DNA of 64,000 nt, taken from Ctena decussata (taxonomy: Eukaryota > Mollusca > Bivalvia > Lucinida > Lucinidae). A program made the translations under genes and the position numbers. The notes beneath the pieces were generated by a model. It was not told the origin of the DNA. It did no database searches and saw only the letters and a list, made by a program, of their open reading frames with translations. The stretch is from positions 58,407,737 through 58,471,736 of the forward strand of contig OZ022505.1 of assembly GCA_963989385.1 (NCBI GenBank), written 5' to 3'. This document shows positions 34,345 to 45,426 of this stretch, in pieces (the first letter of the stretch is position 1; each line of letters starts with the position of its first letter).

Positions 34345-35475
34345 GGACAGTCGGGTAACTTCGGACAGCGGGTAAATTCGGACGGTGACATTGTTTCCTT
34401 AATAGGTCAGTTATTTTGGAATTTACACAAAATTAACTGAGAAAACAGTGGAAATCCTGATGAGCCGTCTAAGGACTTCTATGATTAAGGCGAGGATTTT
34501 CCCCATTAGACCGGCGCGACAGGTCCGAATTTTCAAAAGTATAAAGTGTGCAACTTTTTCTTAGCAGAGCTTCCACAAATATGTAAACCGTATGAAATCA
34601 GATCATTTGTGATTCAGACCCAAAAACATGGGGAGATAATCCATTCTGACCCTATCTACCCTAAATTCAAGGTTTTCGCATACCTCATCTTTTGAGGTAA
34701 TAAAAGTATTGAAACCAGTCATTCATTTCATACATTTTTGTCATAAATGCATGCTCAATACACGCATATCACAATACAAAGCAATGATTTTCTTCTTGTT
34801 ACGTCTGACTGGCATTTAAACATGCAAAACCATAGTTACACTTCCGGTCAAAACGGCCAAAATAGAACGCTTCACTATAATTAAGGTACAAGTACTCCCC
34901 CCCCCCCCCCCCCCCCCCCCCGTGACCCAGCATTTCCTTCATGCAGCGGACTTATGTGATCCAAGTACGCAACATATATGAGTGGGAAGCCGGGTCACGG
35001 GGGGGAACGATACTCAGTAAGCCAAAGAAGAAGAACGATCAACAGTAGCACTGTGGTCTTCAAGGACTATATTGTGTACCATGACCTTGAAATGAGGTCA
35101 AGGTCACATATATATAGTCAAAACTATCCAGTGTTGTCTGTTATGTAAGTAATGTAAGTCAAAAAAGGGTGAAATATATACAATAATTCATTATTTCAAC
35201 GATCAGTTTGAGAATAATTTACAATTTATCTCAACAATGACGTCAACGTCAACGTATGTTTAACGTACTTAACATAGACACAAACAGTTGAAAATTCATT
35301 TGTCATGCAAGTTACATGCCATAGTCAAAAATGCAAAGCAGAAGTCAGTGATCCGTATAACTTTTTTATCATGGGGAAAATTCACGCCTTAACCATAGAA
35401 GTCCTTCGGATTTTCACTGTTTGCAATGGTATGTCCGAATTTACCCGCTGTCCGAAATTACCCGACTCCACTCTA
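34345..35475. mobile_element. MITE family 3, long copy with internal insertion
   Basis: Left GTCGGGTAACTTCGGACAGC then GGGTAAATTCGGAC, and right GTCCGAATTTACCCGCTGTC then CGAAATTACCCGACT, are inverted repeats. Pairing runs inward to 'aaggacttctatgattaaggcg' and 'cgccttaaccatagaagtcctt'. The interior, about 800 bp, has no gene. Confidence 0.75.
34884..35013. repeat. poly-C tract within an imperfect inverted repeat
   Basis: A run of about 25 C at 34897-34921 is followed by GTGACCCAGC. About 70 bp on, GCCGGGTCACGGGGGG pairs with it, and 'agtact' / 'gatact' flank it. Possibly a small MITE; the C-run length is likely unreliable. Confidence 0.5.
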
Positions 35476-35508
35476 CTTGAGATGTTTCTTTTTTATTGAG
35501 ATGATCTA

Positions 35509-35722
35509 GGGGAGAGTCGGGTAACTTCGGACGTCGGGTAAATTCGGACAGTGACCTTGTTTCCTTTATATGTCAGTTGTTTGGAATTAACACAAAATTA
35601 ATCGGGCAAACAGTGAAAATCCTGATGAGACGGCTCATTATGAGCCGTCTCATCTGGATTTTCACTGTTTTTACATGATATGTCCGAATTTACCCGCCTG
35701 TCTGAATTTACCTACCCTACCC
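35509..35722. mobile_element. MITE family 3, compact copy
   Basis: Complete fold-back of about 214 bp: AGTCGGGTAACTTCGGACGT at the left, TGTCCGAATTTACCCGCC at the right, and a perfect 31-bp palindrome at 35624-35654 in the centre (arms GATGAGACGGCTCAT). No coding capacity. Confidence 0.85.
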
Positions 35723-36274
35723 TACCAAATCCTGTCTTATATAGCCTAACAAGGCCCATAAGTAACGGTGACTTAAAGTGATTGTTTACATCTTTTTATA
35801 AACCATTATAACATATTCAGTTAAAAATATAATGAAAATCATACCTCTAAAATTTTGTGAAAACCATTTCAATTAATGTGTAATTTGATGATTATCACTT
35901 GCCCCAGGAGTCTGCCATTTATCAGTTGAATGACCTCAAATATTTTCTGCTGGCTGCAGCAAAGTAAAATGAGTTACAGAGCAGCTCAGTAACTTCCCTG
36001 GAGAAATTTGCTTAGCGTGGTCCCCAGTGCAAAGCCAGATCGGTTTCTTCACTAAAATGCTCACTGTTAAGTGAGTGTGTTATTGTTTAACGTCCACGGT
36101 AAACAGCTATGGTCATGACGGGACGGTCAGTTAACCTAACCATACTATTCCTGGGCAGGCTTAGACCTGCTAAGTGGTTAACCAGTACTAAGTACTCGTC
36201 TTAGTCAGATCCAAATCGCTGATTCAGTTCTTAAGAGGGGCCACAACATATAGTTTGTAGAGAAGTAACGTAAT
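35723..36274. other. no gene seen; SINE-like 3' piece
   Basis: 'gtgttattgtttaacgtccacggtaaacagctatggtcatgacgg' near 36070-36120 resembles the reverse of a SINE 3' end (GACGTTAAAC). Nothing else was recognised. Confidence 0.4.
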
Positions 36275-36504
36275 TGAGCCGCGACACGACAAAATCAACA
36301 AAGTGGCATATGCGCCCAGAGAAGACACAGATCAGCCTGCTCAGTCTGATCAGAGTCTTCACTGTTGCATACAGCTAGCTTAGACTCGAAGCTATCTCCA
36401 CGCCGGCAGCCAAGGCTCTGATCAAATTGAGTGGATGCCAAAGCTGATCTGAGTCTTGGCTGGGCGCACATGACACATTGTTACTTTTGTCGCGTCGTGG
36501 CTCA
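36275..36504. mobile_element. palindromic MITE family 1, copy c (in locus 2 intron)
   Basis: TGAGCCGCGACACGACAAAA at the left pairs with TTTTGTCGCGTCGTGGCTCA at the right, and the 'cagatcagcct' and 'agctgatctg' inner arms pair. It lies about 110 bp upstream of the locus 2 splice acceptor. Confidence 0.85.
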
Positions 36505-36614
36505 GTTAGTCTCGGAATGATGGCAGAATCTTTTCTTATCGAGAGTGCCGACGTCAAGTGAGCACTTAAACACAGTCAGTGGGTTTTCATGTAATATATG
36601 TTTTGTTCTTTCAG
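36505..36614 (+). other. zinc-finger locus 2: intron block and 3' splice acceptor
   Basis: 'tctcggaatgatggcagaatcttttcttatcgagag' is the counterpart of 11888-11930 and 46235-46275. TTTTGTTCTTTCAG ends at 36614 and the next exon opens AGATTTGTTGAGGCAGACAC, homologous with loci 1 and 3. A poly-T/GTTTT tract follows at 36691-36740. Confidence 0.6.
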
Positions 36615-36880
36615 AGATTTGTTGAGGCAGACACTTTAAAGTTTCGACACTTTCATTGAACAAACCAGCTTTGGAAAACCAAGCTGTAGTTTTTTTTTTT
36701 TTTTTTTTTTCTTTTTTGTTTTGTTTTGTTTTGTATTGTTTTGGAGATTACCGATACGCTAGTGATATCTGCGGTGGAAGTCAAAGCAAGGTGCAGACAT
36801 GAATCGACCCACACTTACTCCTTATGGAGAAGTCGCATGCTTGTGATGTTTGCGGTAAACAGTTAACTTAGACAAACGAC

Positions 36881-37930
36881 TTGAATAGACACATACTTAC
36901 TTATAAAAGAGGTAAAGGACATGATTGTGTTGGCCGTGGTAAAAATTTCGCACATGCAAATTACTTGATGAAGCACATGCTTATTCATACTGAAGACAAA
37001 CTACATACTTTTGATGTCTGTGGTAAACAATTTGCACTCGCACATAACTTGAAAAGTCATATGGCCACTCATACTGGAGAGAACCCGCATGCCTATGATG
37101 TCTGTAATAAAAACTTTACAGAGGCAGGACAGTTGAAGACATACTTGCATGTTGACACTGGAAAGAAACTATACGTTTGTGATATCTGTAGCAAACACTT
37201 TACGAACACAATAAACTTAAAGACACACAGGTTTATTCATACCGGAGAGAAACCATATTCTTGCGATCTCTGTGATAAAAACTTTACAAAGGCAGGGAGC
37301 TTGAAGGCACACATGTTTATTCATACTGGAGAGAAACCGTATGTTTGTGACATCTGCCACAAACAGTTTAATCAGTCAAGATACTTGAAGGTACACATGC
37401 TTAATCATACTGGAGAGAAACGATATGTTTGTGCAGTCTGTAGTAAGAAGTTTACATGCGAAAGCAGTCTGAAGAAACACATGCTTATACATACTGGAGA
37501 GAAACCGTATGCTTGTGATCTCTGTTGTAAACAGTATATGCAAACAGGAAGCCTGAAGACACACATGCTTGTTCATACTGGAGAGAAGCCCTATGTTTGT
37601 GGTGTCTGTAGTAAACAGTTTACAAAGGTAGGACTTTTGAAGAGACATATGCAAACTCATACTGGCGAGATACGATATGCTTGCGATCTGTGTAGTAAAC
37701 AGTTTACAAAGGCAGGACACTTGAAGACACACATGCGTAGTCATATTGGAGAGAAACCGTATTTTTGTGACATCTGTAGCAAACAGTTTACAGGGGTAAG
37801 AAACTTTATGACACACATGCTCATTCATATTGGGGAGAAACGATATGCTTGTGATGTCTGTTATAAACAGTTTACAGCGGCAGGAGACTTGAAGACACAC
37901 ATGCTTATTCATACTGGAGAGAAACAATAG
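36881..37930 (+). CDS. C2H2 zinc-finger protein, locus 2 (9 intact plus 3 degenerate fingers)
   Basis: A 349-codon frame with twelve finger units of 28 residues. Units 1-3 (to about residue 95) have lost zinc ligands: CVGRG, FDVC and YDVC replace CxxC, and unit 3 also lacks a histidine. Units 4-12 (about residues 98-345) are intact CxxC/HxxxH fingers with HTGEKPY-type linkers and helix segments such as NTINLKT, KAGSLKA, QSRYLKV, CESSLKK, KVGLLKR, KAGHLKT and AAGDLKT. The expected role is nuclear DNA binding; no effector domain is visible. Upstream, finger code at about 36824-36880 ends in an in-frame TAG, so the ATG at 36881 lies inside the array and is probably not a native start. The stop at 37930 falls in a linker (HTGEKQ). 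A decaying paralogue or an exon of a spliced gene are both possible. Confidence 0.6.
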   Translation: MNRHILTYKRGKGHDCVGRGKNFAHANYLMKHMLIHTEDKLHTFDVCGKQFALAHNLKSHMATHTGENPHAYDVCNKNFTEAGQLKTYLHVDTGKKLYVCDICSKHFTNTINLKTHRFIHTGEKPYSCDLCDKNFTKAGSLKAHMFIHTGEKPYVCDICHKQFNQSRYLKVHMLNHTGEKRYVCAVCSKKFTCESSLKKHMLIHTGEKPYACDLCCKQYMQTGSLKTHMLVHTGEKPYVCGVCSKQFTKVGLLKRHMQTHTGEIRYACDLCSKQFTKAGHLKTHMRSHIGEKPYFCDICSKQFTGVRNFMTHMLIHIGEKRYACDVCYKQFTAAGDLKTHMLIHTGEKQ

Positions 37931-38516
37931 GCTTGCGATCTCTGTAGTAAACAGTTTACACCGGCAGGAAACTTGAAGATACATGTCAAACCACACGCTT
38001 GTAAAATCTGTGGTAAACTGTAAATAAGTCTGGTGACTGTGGAAGAGTCGTGTGCTTAGGTATACTGGAGAGAAACCACAAGCTTGTGATTATTGTGGTA
38101 AACATTTTACAGTTGCAAGATATCTGAAAGAATATATTCGTATTCATAGTGGAGAGAAACAACACGAGTGTGATATTTGCAGTAAAACATTTACACAGGC
38201 AGTTACACCACAGAGACACATACTTAGACATACAGGCGATTAATCACATACTTGTGATCTGTGTGGTCAACGATTTTCACAGGCAAGACACTTGAAGAGA
38301 CAAATTCGTAGTCATACTGGAGAAAAAACATAATTATGCGGTGCATCCTTTTGTAAAAAATTTACAGATTCAGTTTCTTTGGAAAGACACTTGCTTATTC
38401 ACATTGGAGAGAAACCACATGCTTGTGATGCTTGCGATAGTCAGTTAACAAGGACAAATAACTTGAAAGTACTTATGTTTATTCATGCTGAAGGGAAACC
38501 ACTTTGCTGCTTTTTC
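37931..38516 (+). pseudogene. decayed C2H2 fingers 3' of locus 2
   Basis: Finger code continues after the stop with breaks: 'gcttgcgatctctgtagtaaacag...', a truncated unit ending in TAA near 38023, a short open piece 38052-38243 (CDYCGKHF, CDICSKTF), a TAA after HTGD, then further units to about 38510. It is interrupted at 38522 by the 3.6-kb transposon. Confidence 0.8.
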
Positions 38517-39107
38517 TGAAGCAAGGTGGGCAATCACGTGATACACATGTGGTAATCCCACACATTTCAACGGTGTTTTCCTTTCGATTCAGGGTATGTT
38601 TTGATTTATTATTCTTGGTTGTGACAGCTTTCAGATGTAACTTCTTGTACAATTTACCCAGACTGAAACTAGCGTAAATTGCTGATATTTCCAACACATT
38701 CGATGAAATAATTGTTTTTGGTACTTACCGAAGAAAAAAAATAATTTTCTGTTTATTTTTAAAACAGACAAATAACTTTTTCCTTAGCATTTCTCGTCAA
38801 TTTTTTCTTGTTTCAGCGCGTGTAGTGGGTATGCTATTGAAATGGTTTATAATGTCATTTTAATGAAAGAATAACACGAAATCGGTGATTTGAGAAAGCC
38901 GCTTGCAGCTGTCGTCGGACTGACGTCGTGTGCAGGCTAGCAATACTCCAGTTCAAAAAGTGACGCTAGAATTTGACGTCACGTGCATGATTTGACGTGC
39001 TAACATCCTAAGCAGAATATGAAACAAAAACGCTACATTTCAGACCTTTCGGAAAGAAATTAAGCCCAAAGTGGTCAACAACAGCCGTGGTTTGCTACAG
39101 TGAAAAA

Positions 39108-39172
39108 ATACAGTGAAAAAAATATCAATTGTATCAGTCACTAGTGAATTGATACGATATTTTTTCACTGTA
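39108..39172. repeat. perfect-arm hairpin in the 3.6-kb element
   Basis: TACAGTGAAAAAAATATCAA, then 'ttgtatca', pairs almost completely with 'attgatacgatattttttcactgta' around a short CACTAGTG loop. Confidence 0.75.
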
Positions 39173-39586
39173 GACAATATCTAAATATGCATTGAATTCA
39201 CTGCCAGGTATAAAATAAAATGACGTTATTTACACTCAGTAACGAAAAAATCCCAATTTAGTACGATCTGAGCCGAAAAATGACTGATATATAACTAAGG
39301 GACAAGAAAGGTTACAAGACATCGGTCTCTAGTGCAGACTATAGAATTCCTCAAAATTATTGAGAATATTTTGCAAAGTGAAAACTAAGCACTGGTAGCT
39401 GACAGATCAGGTACATACTTGATATCTTTGTATTCTTAGTTATCAACATCCCCCTGTGAAATTTTTAGCATACCAGTATTACTCATTTGCTTGGGTTACA
39501 AATGTTATCTCCCCTTGAATTGTGCCACCCAGAGATTTTTTGTCCGACTGGAAAATTATGTACCCTTACCAAATAAAATCGATATT

Positions 39587-39833
39587 TGAGCCGCGACGTG
39601 AGAAAACCATCAAATTTGAATGTGATTGTGCGCCCAGCGCAAATTCAGATCAGCCTGGGCATCCGCCCAGTCTGATCAGAGTCTTCGCTGTCCGCATGGA
39701 GGTAGCTGAGACCCTCAGCTACCCTTTATCCCTTGGGGAAGAGTCTGGTCAGAATGGGCAGATGACCAGGCTGATCTGAGTCTGCGCTGTACGTACAACC
39801 ACCTGTTTGTTGGTTTTCTCGTGTCGCGGCTCA
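39587..39833. mobile_element. palindromic MITE family 1, copy d
   Basis: TGAGCCGCGACGTGAGAAAA and TTTTCTCGTGTCGCGGCTCA pair, and 'cagatcagcctgggcatc' pairs with 'gatgaccaggctgatctg'. Nested within the 3.6-kb element. Confidence 0.86.
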
Positions 39834-40189
39834 TTTGTGGAAAAGATAATGACAAATCAGTTGATTTTCAATGGTTTTCGCTAACTTCATGCGTTCTAAA
39901 TCTCAAAGCATTTAGACTTGCATATCACTAAGTGAAAGATGACTCTAGATTGTTTTGTCGAATTCTCTAGGCAAAAATAAAGCAATACATGTATTTTAGA
40001 AACCTAAAGAAGGGTATGTTTTCATCGTTTTTTTTTTTTTTTCGGCATAAATTCCTGGGTCTTTCTTGGAGATTTTTGATCATGTGTACGCTATGCAAAA
40101 ATACTTTTGCACATGTTGAGCGAAATTGGCATATTTTGAACAAACTTACTCACATATGCAAATTTGTCCATGTGTGCGGGGCTTTAGAT

Positions 40190-40470
40190 AGGCGCCGTGG
40201 TCGAGTGGTTAGCCACGTGTGGTTATGGTGCAGAAGGTCGCCGGAAGGTCGTGAGTTGGCGTCTCACCGTGCCATCCGACGACTGGAAAACTCTCTCTGT
40301 CAACCCAGCAGTAAATGGGTACTTTTTTCTAATCAAGGAAGGACAAGGCAGCGAAAGGAGAGGGATGGGATCCGGCTTTCATCTGCTGTGACCAGGATAC
40401 AGTGGGACTCTAACCACCACTGCCCCTACGGCTATTAGGCTATGGCAAACCTTTACCGTTTACCTTTAGT
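40190..40470 (+). mobile_element. tRNA-derived SINE, leucine/serine-like head
   Basis: 'ggcgccgtggtcgagtggttagccacg' resembles a class II tRNA start with an A box (TGGTCGAGTGG). A weak B-box-like segment follows ('gtcgtgagttggcgtctc'). The body ends with 'ggcaaacctttaccgtttacctttag', an inverted-repeat-like tail. Overlapping frames are incidental. Exact limits are uncertain. Confidence 0.6.
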
Positions 40471-40722
40471 CGCTTCATGAAGTTTCTAGTACACGTGTGA
40501 TTTCTATCCTCCGTTTCTGCTCCAATTCCAGTGTAATTCTTATCACACAGTGTAACTCTTATCATTGCCCCCCCCCCCCTCCCCTGTTTTTCTCTGCAAA
40601 TACCGGCAATATCATACTAGAATAGCTGCATACGAACTTCTTTTTTTGTAATGCTATTGGCCTCTTTGCATAGCTCGGTTGCAGAATGAAAACCTTGTCT
40701 AAAAACCTTTCAAAAACGGCAT

Positions 40723-41675
40723 AGAGTAAGGGGACATGGCTTCGCACACTTTTATGACTTCAGCAGCATTCATTGAGAAAGCTTCTAACATAACGCCTGT
40801 TCGTTCGTATTATAACATACCTTGACCCTTTCAGAACATTACGCATGAAAATATATGGTCTCAGGCTCTGACGTCATCAGTCGCACGTGCAGTAATATGT
40901 ATTGCCGTTCTGTGTTATATTTTGGGTAAATGAGGACATGGCTTCGAACACCCCTTTTGGAAGGAAGAAGAAGCTTTCTAGATGATTGCAAATATCCTGC
41001 CATACATCTTGGGACCAGTAAATGAAAATTATAAAACAACTTCCAATACGCTGGTATTATTTATAGTTTGTGAGGTAAAAGTGTGATGTCAATGCTTCTT
41101 TCATTTATGAAAATACGAAAATCAGCGATTTTCAGCATTTTATTTGATTTTGAAGCACTAGTTACAAAGTGACTTATAAGTTCTTGTTGAATTCATCACA
41201 TTTCGACTGTGTAATCTTACAGTGGACCTCGACTAGATAGGATGACAGCTAAAAATAATATGCGGACTTTTCTTATAAAAGTGAGGCACAAAATTCTCAC
41301 CCCGTGGCATGGAAAATCTTTTATGTTCATATAACCGGCATAGTTTATGATGATTGTCCACTTTGTATACTTAAGCAAGCAAAGCATAATTTCATTAACA
41401 TTCCAGGAGCCGAATTTCGACAAAGCGCTATCATGATATTGTTTGTTATAACAGTTTACAACTTTTTCGACTTTGATCTGAATGTCAGTTAACATTTTGG
41501 CGCCAAAATGCACGTGATGCACTGCACACGTGACTGGTGTCACAAAACTTACTTCATAAACCTTGTTATATTTGCAAATTAAAATGATGTTAAGACAACT
41601 GATGACTGACACATACTAAGAAATCACGGAGGTGTGCGAAGCCATGCCCTGTGCGAAGCCATGTCCCCTTACTCT
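40723..41675. mobile_element. 953-bp TIR element inside the 3.6-kb transposon
   Basis: AGAGTAAGGGGACATGGCTT then CGCACA at the left is an exact 26-bp inverted match of the right end (TGTGCGAAGCCATGTCCCCTTACTCT by segments). A second 'gtgcgaagccatg' lies just inside the right end and 'gaggacatggcttcgaacacc' occurs internally. No recognisable transposase; the 131-codon minus-strand frame at 41217-41612 is unassigned. Confidence 0.78.
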
Positions 41676-41796
41676 TGTCTGACAAAGTGTGAGTCTTACC
41701 AAATCGTACAGACCCACTGTGGAGAATTTTTCCAGAAGAATAATTTACAGGTTTCCAGGGAGAATTAAACATGATGGTGGACGGTGCTTCAAACAT

Positions 41797-42023
41797 CAGG
41801 GGCCGTATTCATAAAGCCACTTAAGTCGTTGCTATGCGGTTGCTAAGGCTAAATATCTATAAAGGAGATTCCCTACAACGATGAAATTTGGTCTGGAGGA
41901 ACAGTCTTTGTAAGACTGTTCCTCCAGAACAAATTTCATAGTTGTAGGGAATCTCCTTCAAAGAAATTCAGCCTTAGCAACAGCATAGCAACCACTTAAG
42001 TCGTTTTATGAATACGGCCCCTG
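41797..42023. mobile_element. palindromic MITE family 2, copy 3
   Basis: CAGGGGCCGTATTCATAAAG to its complement ending GGCCCCTG; arms pair nearly throughout, as in copies 1 and 2. Located just inside the right end of the 3.6-kb element. Confidence 0.88.
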
Positions 42024-42164
42024 GTACTCTGCGCTGCGTATCATGTCTGAAATCAGTCATAAAGAAGGAAAATTTTTATAATACTTACCTCGAATCCAAG
42101 TCAAAAACGATCCAAAAGTGTGAGATTATCTTTTGCGTATCACGTGATTGCCCACCTTGTGAAG

Positions 42165-42427
42165 TAAACAATTTACACGCGCCAGAGAGATGAAGTAAAC
42201 AACGTACACGCGCCAGGGAGTTGATGTGATATTCGATAAGCCATCCTGGAGTGAAGCAATATATTTGCCATGTCTATGTCATACAGTTTACAGAAGCTGG
42301 AATCTTATAAAGAGATTTACGTATTCATACTGGAGATAAAACACATGCTTGTCATGTCTGTGATAAACAGTTTACAAGGGCTGAAGACTTTATGACACAC
42401 GTTTGATCATTCTAGAGAAAGACCATA
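42165..42427 (+). pseudogene. decayed C2H2 fingers, continuation of locus 2
   Basis: After the transposon: 'aagtaaacaatttacacgcgccagagag', a near repeat of it, then 'catactggagataaaacacatgcttgtcatgtctgtgataaacagtttacaagggctgaagac', that is, linker, CHVCDKQF and a helix start. It ends where MITE family 1 copy e begins at 42428. Confidence 0.75.
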
Positions 42428-42664
42428 TGAGCCGTGACACGAGATAACTAACAATGTGGTTGTGCGCCCAGTGCAGACTCAACCAGCCTGGGCATCTGCC
42501 CAGTTTGTTGAGACTCTTCGATAAAGGCTCAAAGGGTAACTAAGTATCTAAGCTACCCCCATGCGGACAGCGAAGACTCTGATCAGACTGGGCGGACGCC
42601 CAGGCTGATCTGAGTCTGCGCTGGGCGCACAACCACATTGTTGGTTTTGTCGTGTCGCGGCTCA
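42428..42664. mobile_element. palindromic MITE family 1, copy e
   Basis: TGAGCCGTGACACGAGATAA and TTTTGTCGTGTCGCGGCTCA arms, with inner 'agcctgggcatctgcccag' against 'ctgggcggacgcccaggct'. Confidence 0.86.
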
Positions 42665-42801
42665 ATTATGCTTTGGCGTCTTGGGTAAACAATATAAATT
42701 TAAGTTTCGCCTATTGGGCATATTGGGTTGATTTTCGCCGCTGGTGGTTATAGTATTACTCAATACCCTAGATCAATTATTTTCTGTCCATATTTAGTAG
42801 T

Positions 42802-42999
42802 TGAGCAGCGACACGACAAAACCAACAAAGTGGTATGTGCACCCAGCGAAGACTCAGATCAGATGCATGGAGCTAGCTTAGAACCTAAGGCATCCTTTAG
42901 ATGCCCAGCAAAGACCCTGATCCAACTGTGCGGATGCCCATGTTGATCTAGGTGCATGGCGTACATGCCACTTTGTTCGTTTTCTCGTGTCGCGGCTCA
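42802..42999. mobile_element. palindromic MITE family 1, copy f (internally shortened)
   Basis: TGAGCAGCGACACGACAAAA at the left pairs with TTTTCTCGTGTCGCGGCTCA at the right. The central part lacks one 'tgatcagag' arm, which makes this the shortest two-armed copy. Confidence 0.82.
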
Positions 43000-43684
43000 G
43001 TTGTTTTAGTATATTCAACGGCATGTAGATTTTTGGACTGTAAGAAACCGGAAATTATTTCACGATTTAATATTCGCGGTTTCTAAGTGACCGCGAAATA
43101 CCGCGAAAAATGGATTGCCGCGGAATTATATTGTATACGGTAATGCATACTAAGTACAACACGAGCTCAGCATGAAGAGCTTTGACACTGAGACTGCTGG
43201 GATATGAGAAGGATGAAAACTATCCCCGCTGAAGAGAGACCGCACTGGAACGCCTGAGCGTGTTTGTCTGAGAGAAAGAAAGGGTTGATAACGGAAAGAG
43301 TAGAAACAGGGAAAATGTTTTCCTTACAAGTCCGCTAACCGTTATCTACAGCCTTAACAAGGACTCACGTGCGAGAATAGTAACAATTGAATGGAAATCA
43401 CACAAGAAAGAAAACAGTGCATCAGAGACGTAAGTCCTGAACTGCGAGTAGCGGTCCATTCGTACTGCTGAGGGCTTGTGGATTCAGACCTCCGTTTTTT
43501 TTTTTCGAAATTGGATATTAAAACCCATTTCCGTGCCTGTAATTTGGAGCTGATTTTAGGGCTTTTTATTTGCTTAAAACAAGCAGCTTACAGTGGCCTT
43601 CCCATTGTCTTTGAAAAATCCAGTGATTGGCATATATGATACCGATTTTATTGCATTTTGTTACGTTTCTAATTTCCGTTTTTT
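43000..43684. other. no gene seen; short CGCGG hairpin
   Basis: 'attcgcggtttctaagtgaccgcgaaataccgcgaaaaat' near 43073-43115 is a hairpin-like dispersed motif. No coding segment; a poly-T run lies near 43495. Confidence 0.4.
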
Positions 43685-44815
43685 AGCTCGCCTGAACGAA
43701 AGTTCAGGAAGAGCTATTGTTGTCACCACGGCGTCGGCGTCCGCGTCCGCGTCTGCGTCCGCGTCCGCGTCGGCGTTCGAATTGGATGTTTTGGTTAAAG
43801 TTTTTTAAAGACCTATATCTCCTTAACCCATGGATGGATTCTTTTGATACTTGCACTGTAGTTAGATATTGGTCCAAAGTTTATCAGGGTACCACCCCCA
43901 CCCCACTCAGTGACCTTGATGTCAAGGTCATGGACTTTGAAAATTGGGAGTTTTTTAAACTGGATGTTTTGGTTAAAGTTTTATAAAGCCCAATATCTCC
44001 TTAACCTATGGATGTATTCCTTTGATACTTGCACTGAAGTTAGATATAGGTCTAAAGTATTTGAAGGTACTACCCCCACCCCCCTCAGTGACCTTGAAGT
44101 CAAGGTCATGGACTTAGAAAATTGTCTTTTTATTGATTGGATGTTTTGGTTAAAGTTTTTAAAGACACATATCTCCTGAGCCCATAGATGAATTCTTTTT
44201 ATATTTGCACTGTAGTTAGAGCTACAGAGTACTCCCCCAACCCCGCTCAGTGACCTTGATGTCAAGGTCAGGGACTTAGGAAATTTTGGTCTTTATTAAA
44301 GTTTTGTAATTGCATACTGATTCATAATGCTCTGCAGAGATTTAGTTTATACTTGAACTGATGTTAGACACTTTTTTGAGATTTTACGAAACACCTTATA
44401 CTTACCCCACTGAATGACCTTGAAGTCAAGGTCATCGACTTAGTATTTTGTCTTAAAGGATTTGGTTAAAGTTTTATATTTATGATGACATAATTTCACA
44501 GTGCCAAGATGATGGACTCAGTTGATACTAACACTTGGACTGGTGTTAGATAATGGTTCATGGTACATCCTAGCCTCCTCCCCTCCTCCCCCCCCCCCCT
44601 CAAGCTCATGGACTTTGAAATTTTACTTCATTTTTTTTTATTTTAATTTTTTTTGAAGACTTCTGTCTGAGATAGCTTTTGTTTATAAATGTGTTTTTAT
44701 TTTGGACATGCTTGCCTGAAGTTTATGCATAGCAGTCCACACCACCATAGCGGCAACGTGATGGGCAAGCACCAATTCAGGCGAGCTATGCTGTCAGGCG
44801 ACAGCTCTTGTTATT
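43685..44815 (+). repeat. pearl-like element: microsatellite plus 180-bp tandem core
   Basis: It opens with TTAGCTCGCCTGAACGAAAG, which folds on 'ttcaggaagagct', then a GCGTCC hexanucleotide array (about 43730-43776). Four to five diverged units of about 180 bp follow, each with GGATGTTTTGGTTAAAGTTT, CTCCTTAACCCATGGATG, TTGATACTTGCACT and CAGTGACCTTGATGTCAAGG. It ends with TCAGGCGAGCTATGCTGTCA and 'ggcgacagctcttgtta' near 44776-44812, so ends and start are partly inverted. Frames in this region are artefacts of the repeat. Confidence 0.75.
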
Positions 44816-45089
44816 TTTTTATTTTATTTTTTTTTCAGTTTTGTAGGGAAATTTTCTGGGAATTTATCAGCTATGATTGGAGCTTTGATCGCTACAGTCA
44901 GAGGAATTTTGAAGAATAGTTGAGACATGCAAAAATAACTGATACGGTCATAATTATATTCGGCCGAAAAAGTGGTGCCGAAAAAGTGGTCCTGGGTCAT
45001 GCCAAGGCCGTACCACCGACGACGCCCTTGACCAACTTATACCACTGCAATTAATTTATAATAAAAGTTGCTATACACTTACACTTCAT
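44816..45089. other. no gene seen
   Basis: T-rich tract then 'ccgaaaaagtggtgccgaaaaagtggtcc', a short tandem. Nothing else was recognised. Confidence 0.4.
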
Positions 45090-45290
45090 AGAACGACCCA
45101 TTGTTTTCCTATCGTTATGCTTGCTTCTTCAATAGATTATTTTGACACCAATAATGTAAAACAAACAAGGTAAGTGAAAAATAATCAATCAGATTGAATC
45201 AGGCAGATTAAGTTTAGCGACATGGGCTAAAGACAGTTATTAGTTATAACAATAAAACAGTCGCAATTCTGTAGGACATGCATCTTTGAC
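45090..45290 (+). repeat. duplicated block B, copy 1 (with 57990-58170)
   Basis: 'agattattttgacacc', 'aataatgtaaaacaaacaa.gtaag.gaaaa', 'cagattgaatcag.cagat' and 'aataaaac' recur in the same order near 58010-58150. The copies flank zinc-finger locus 3, so block B may mark the edges of a duplicated unit. Confidence 0.55.
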
Positions 45291-45426
45291 TCATGTTTTG
45301 GATCAATGAATGCATTTTACAAATAATAAGATTTTTGCATATTTAGCGCAGTAAACGATTTGACAAATATTGCGAGTAATTTTGAAAGCTACAAGTAGAT
45401 GTGTCATTAAATGCGATGGTCCGATT

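Larger units (their letters stand above)
38522..42159. mobile_element. 3.6-kb DNA transposon, CAAGGTGGGC termini, nested insertions
   Basis: The first 23 bp from CAAGGTGGGCAATCACGTGA are exactly matched as reverse complement at the right end, and similarity resumes further in ('ggtaatcccacac' against 'gtgtgagattatc'). TGAAG flanks both ends (38517-38521 and 42160-42164). Finger code stands on both sides. No transposase was found. Inside are a family 1 MITE, a SINE, a TIR element and a family 2 MITE. The CAAGG terminus recalls the element at 17357. A 5-bp duplication fits some hAT subgroups, but assignment is uncertain. Confidence 0.78.

Noticed and set aside
37376..37996. 206-codon minus-strand frame opposite zinc-finger locus 2 (also 53123-53845 and others opposite locus 3)
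   Set aside because: Antisense shadow of the 84-bp finger period; repeated MNKHVSLQVS-like units simply mirror the finger code.
43593..44265. Frames with Ala-Ser and Arg-Pro repeats, plus overlapping frames
   Set aside because: Translations of the GCGTCC microsatellite and of 180-bp tandem units.
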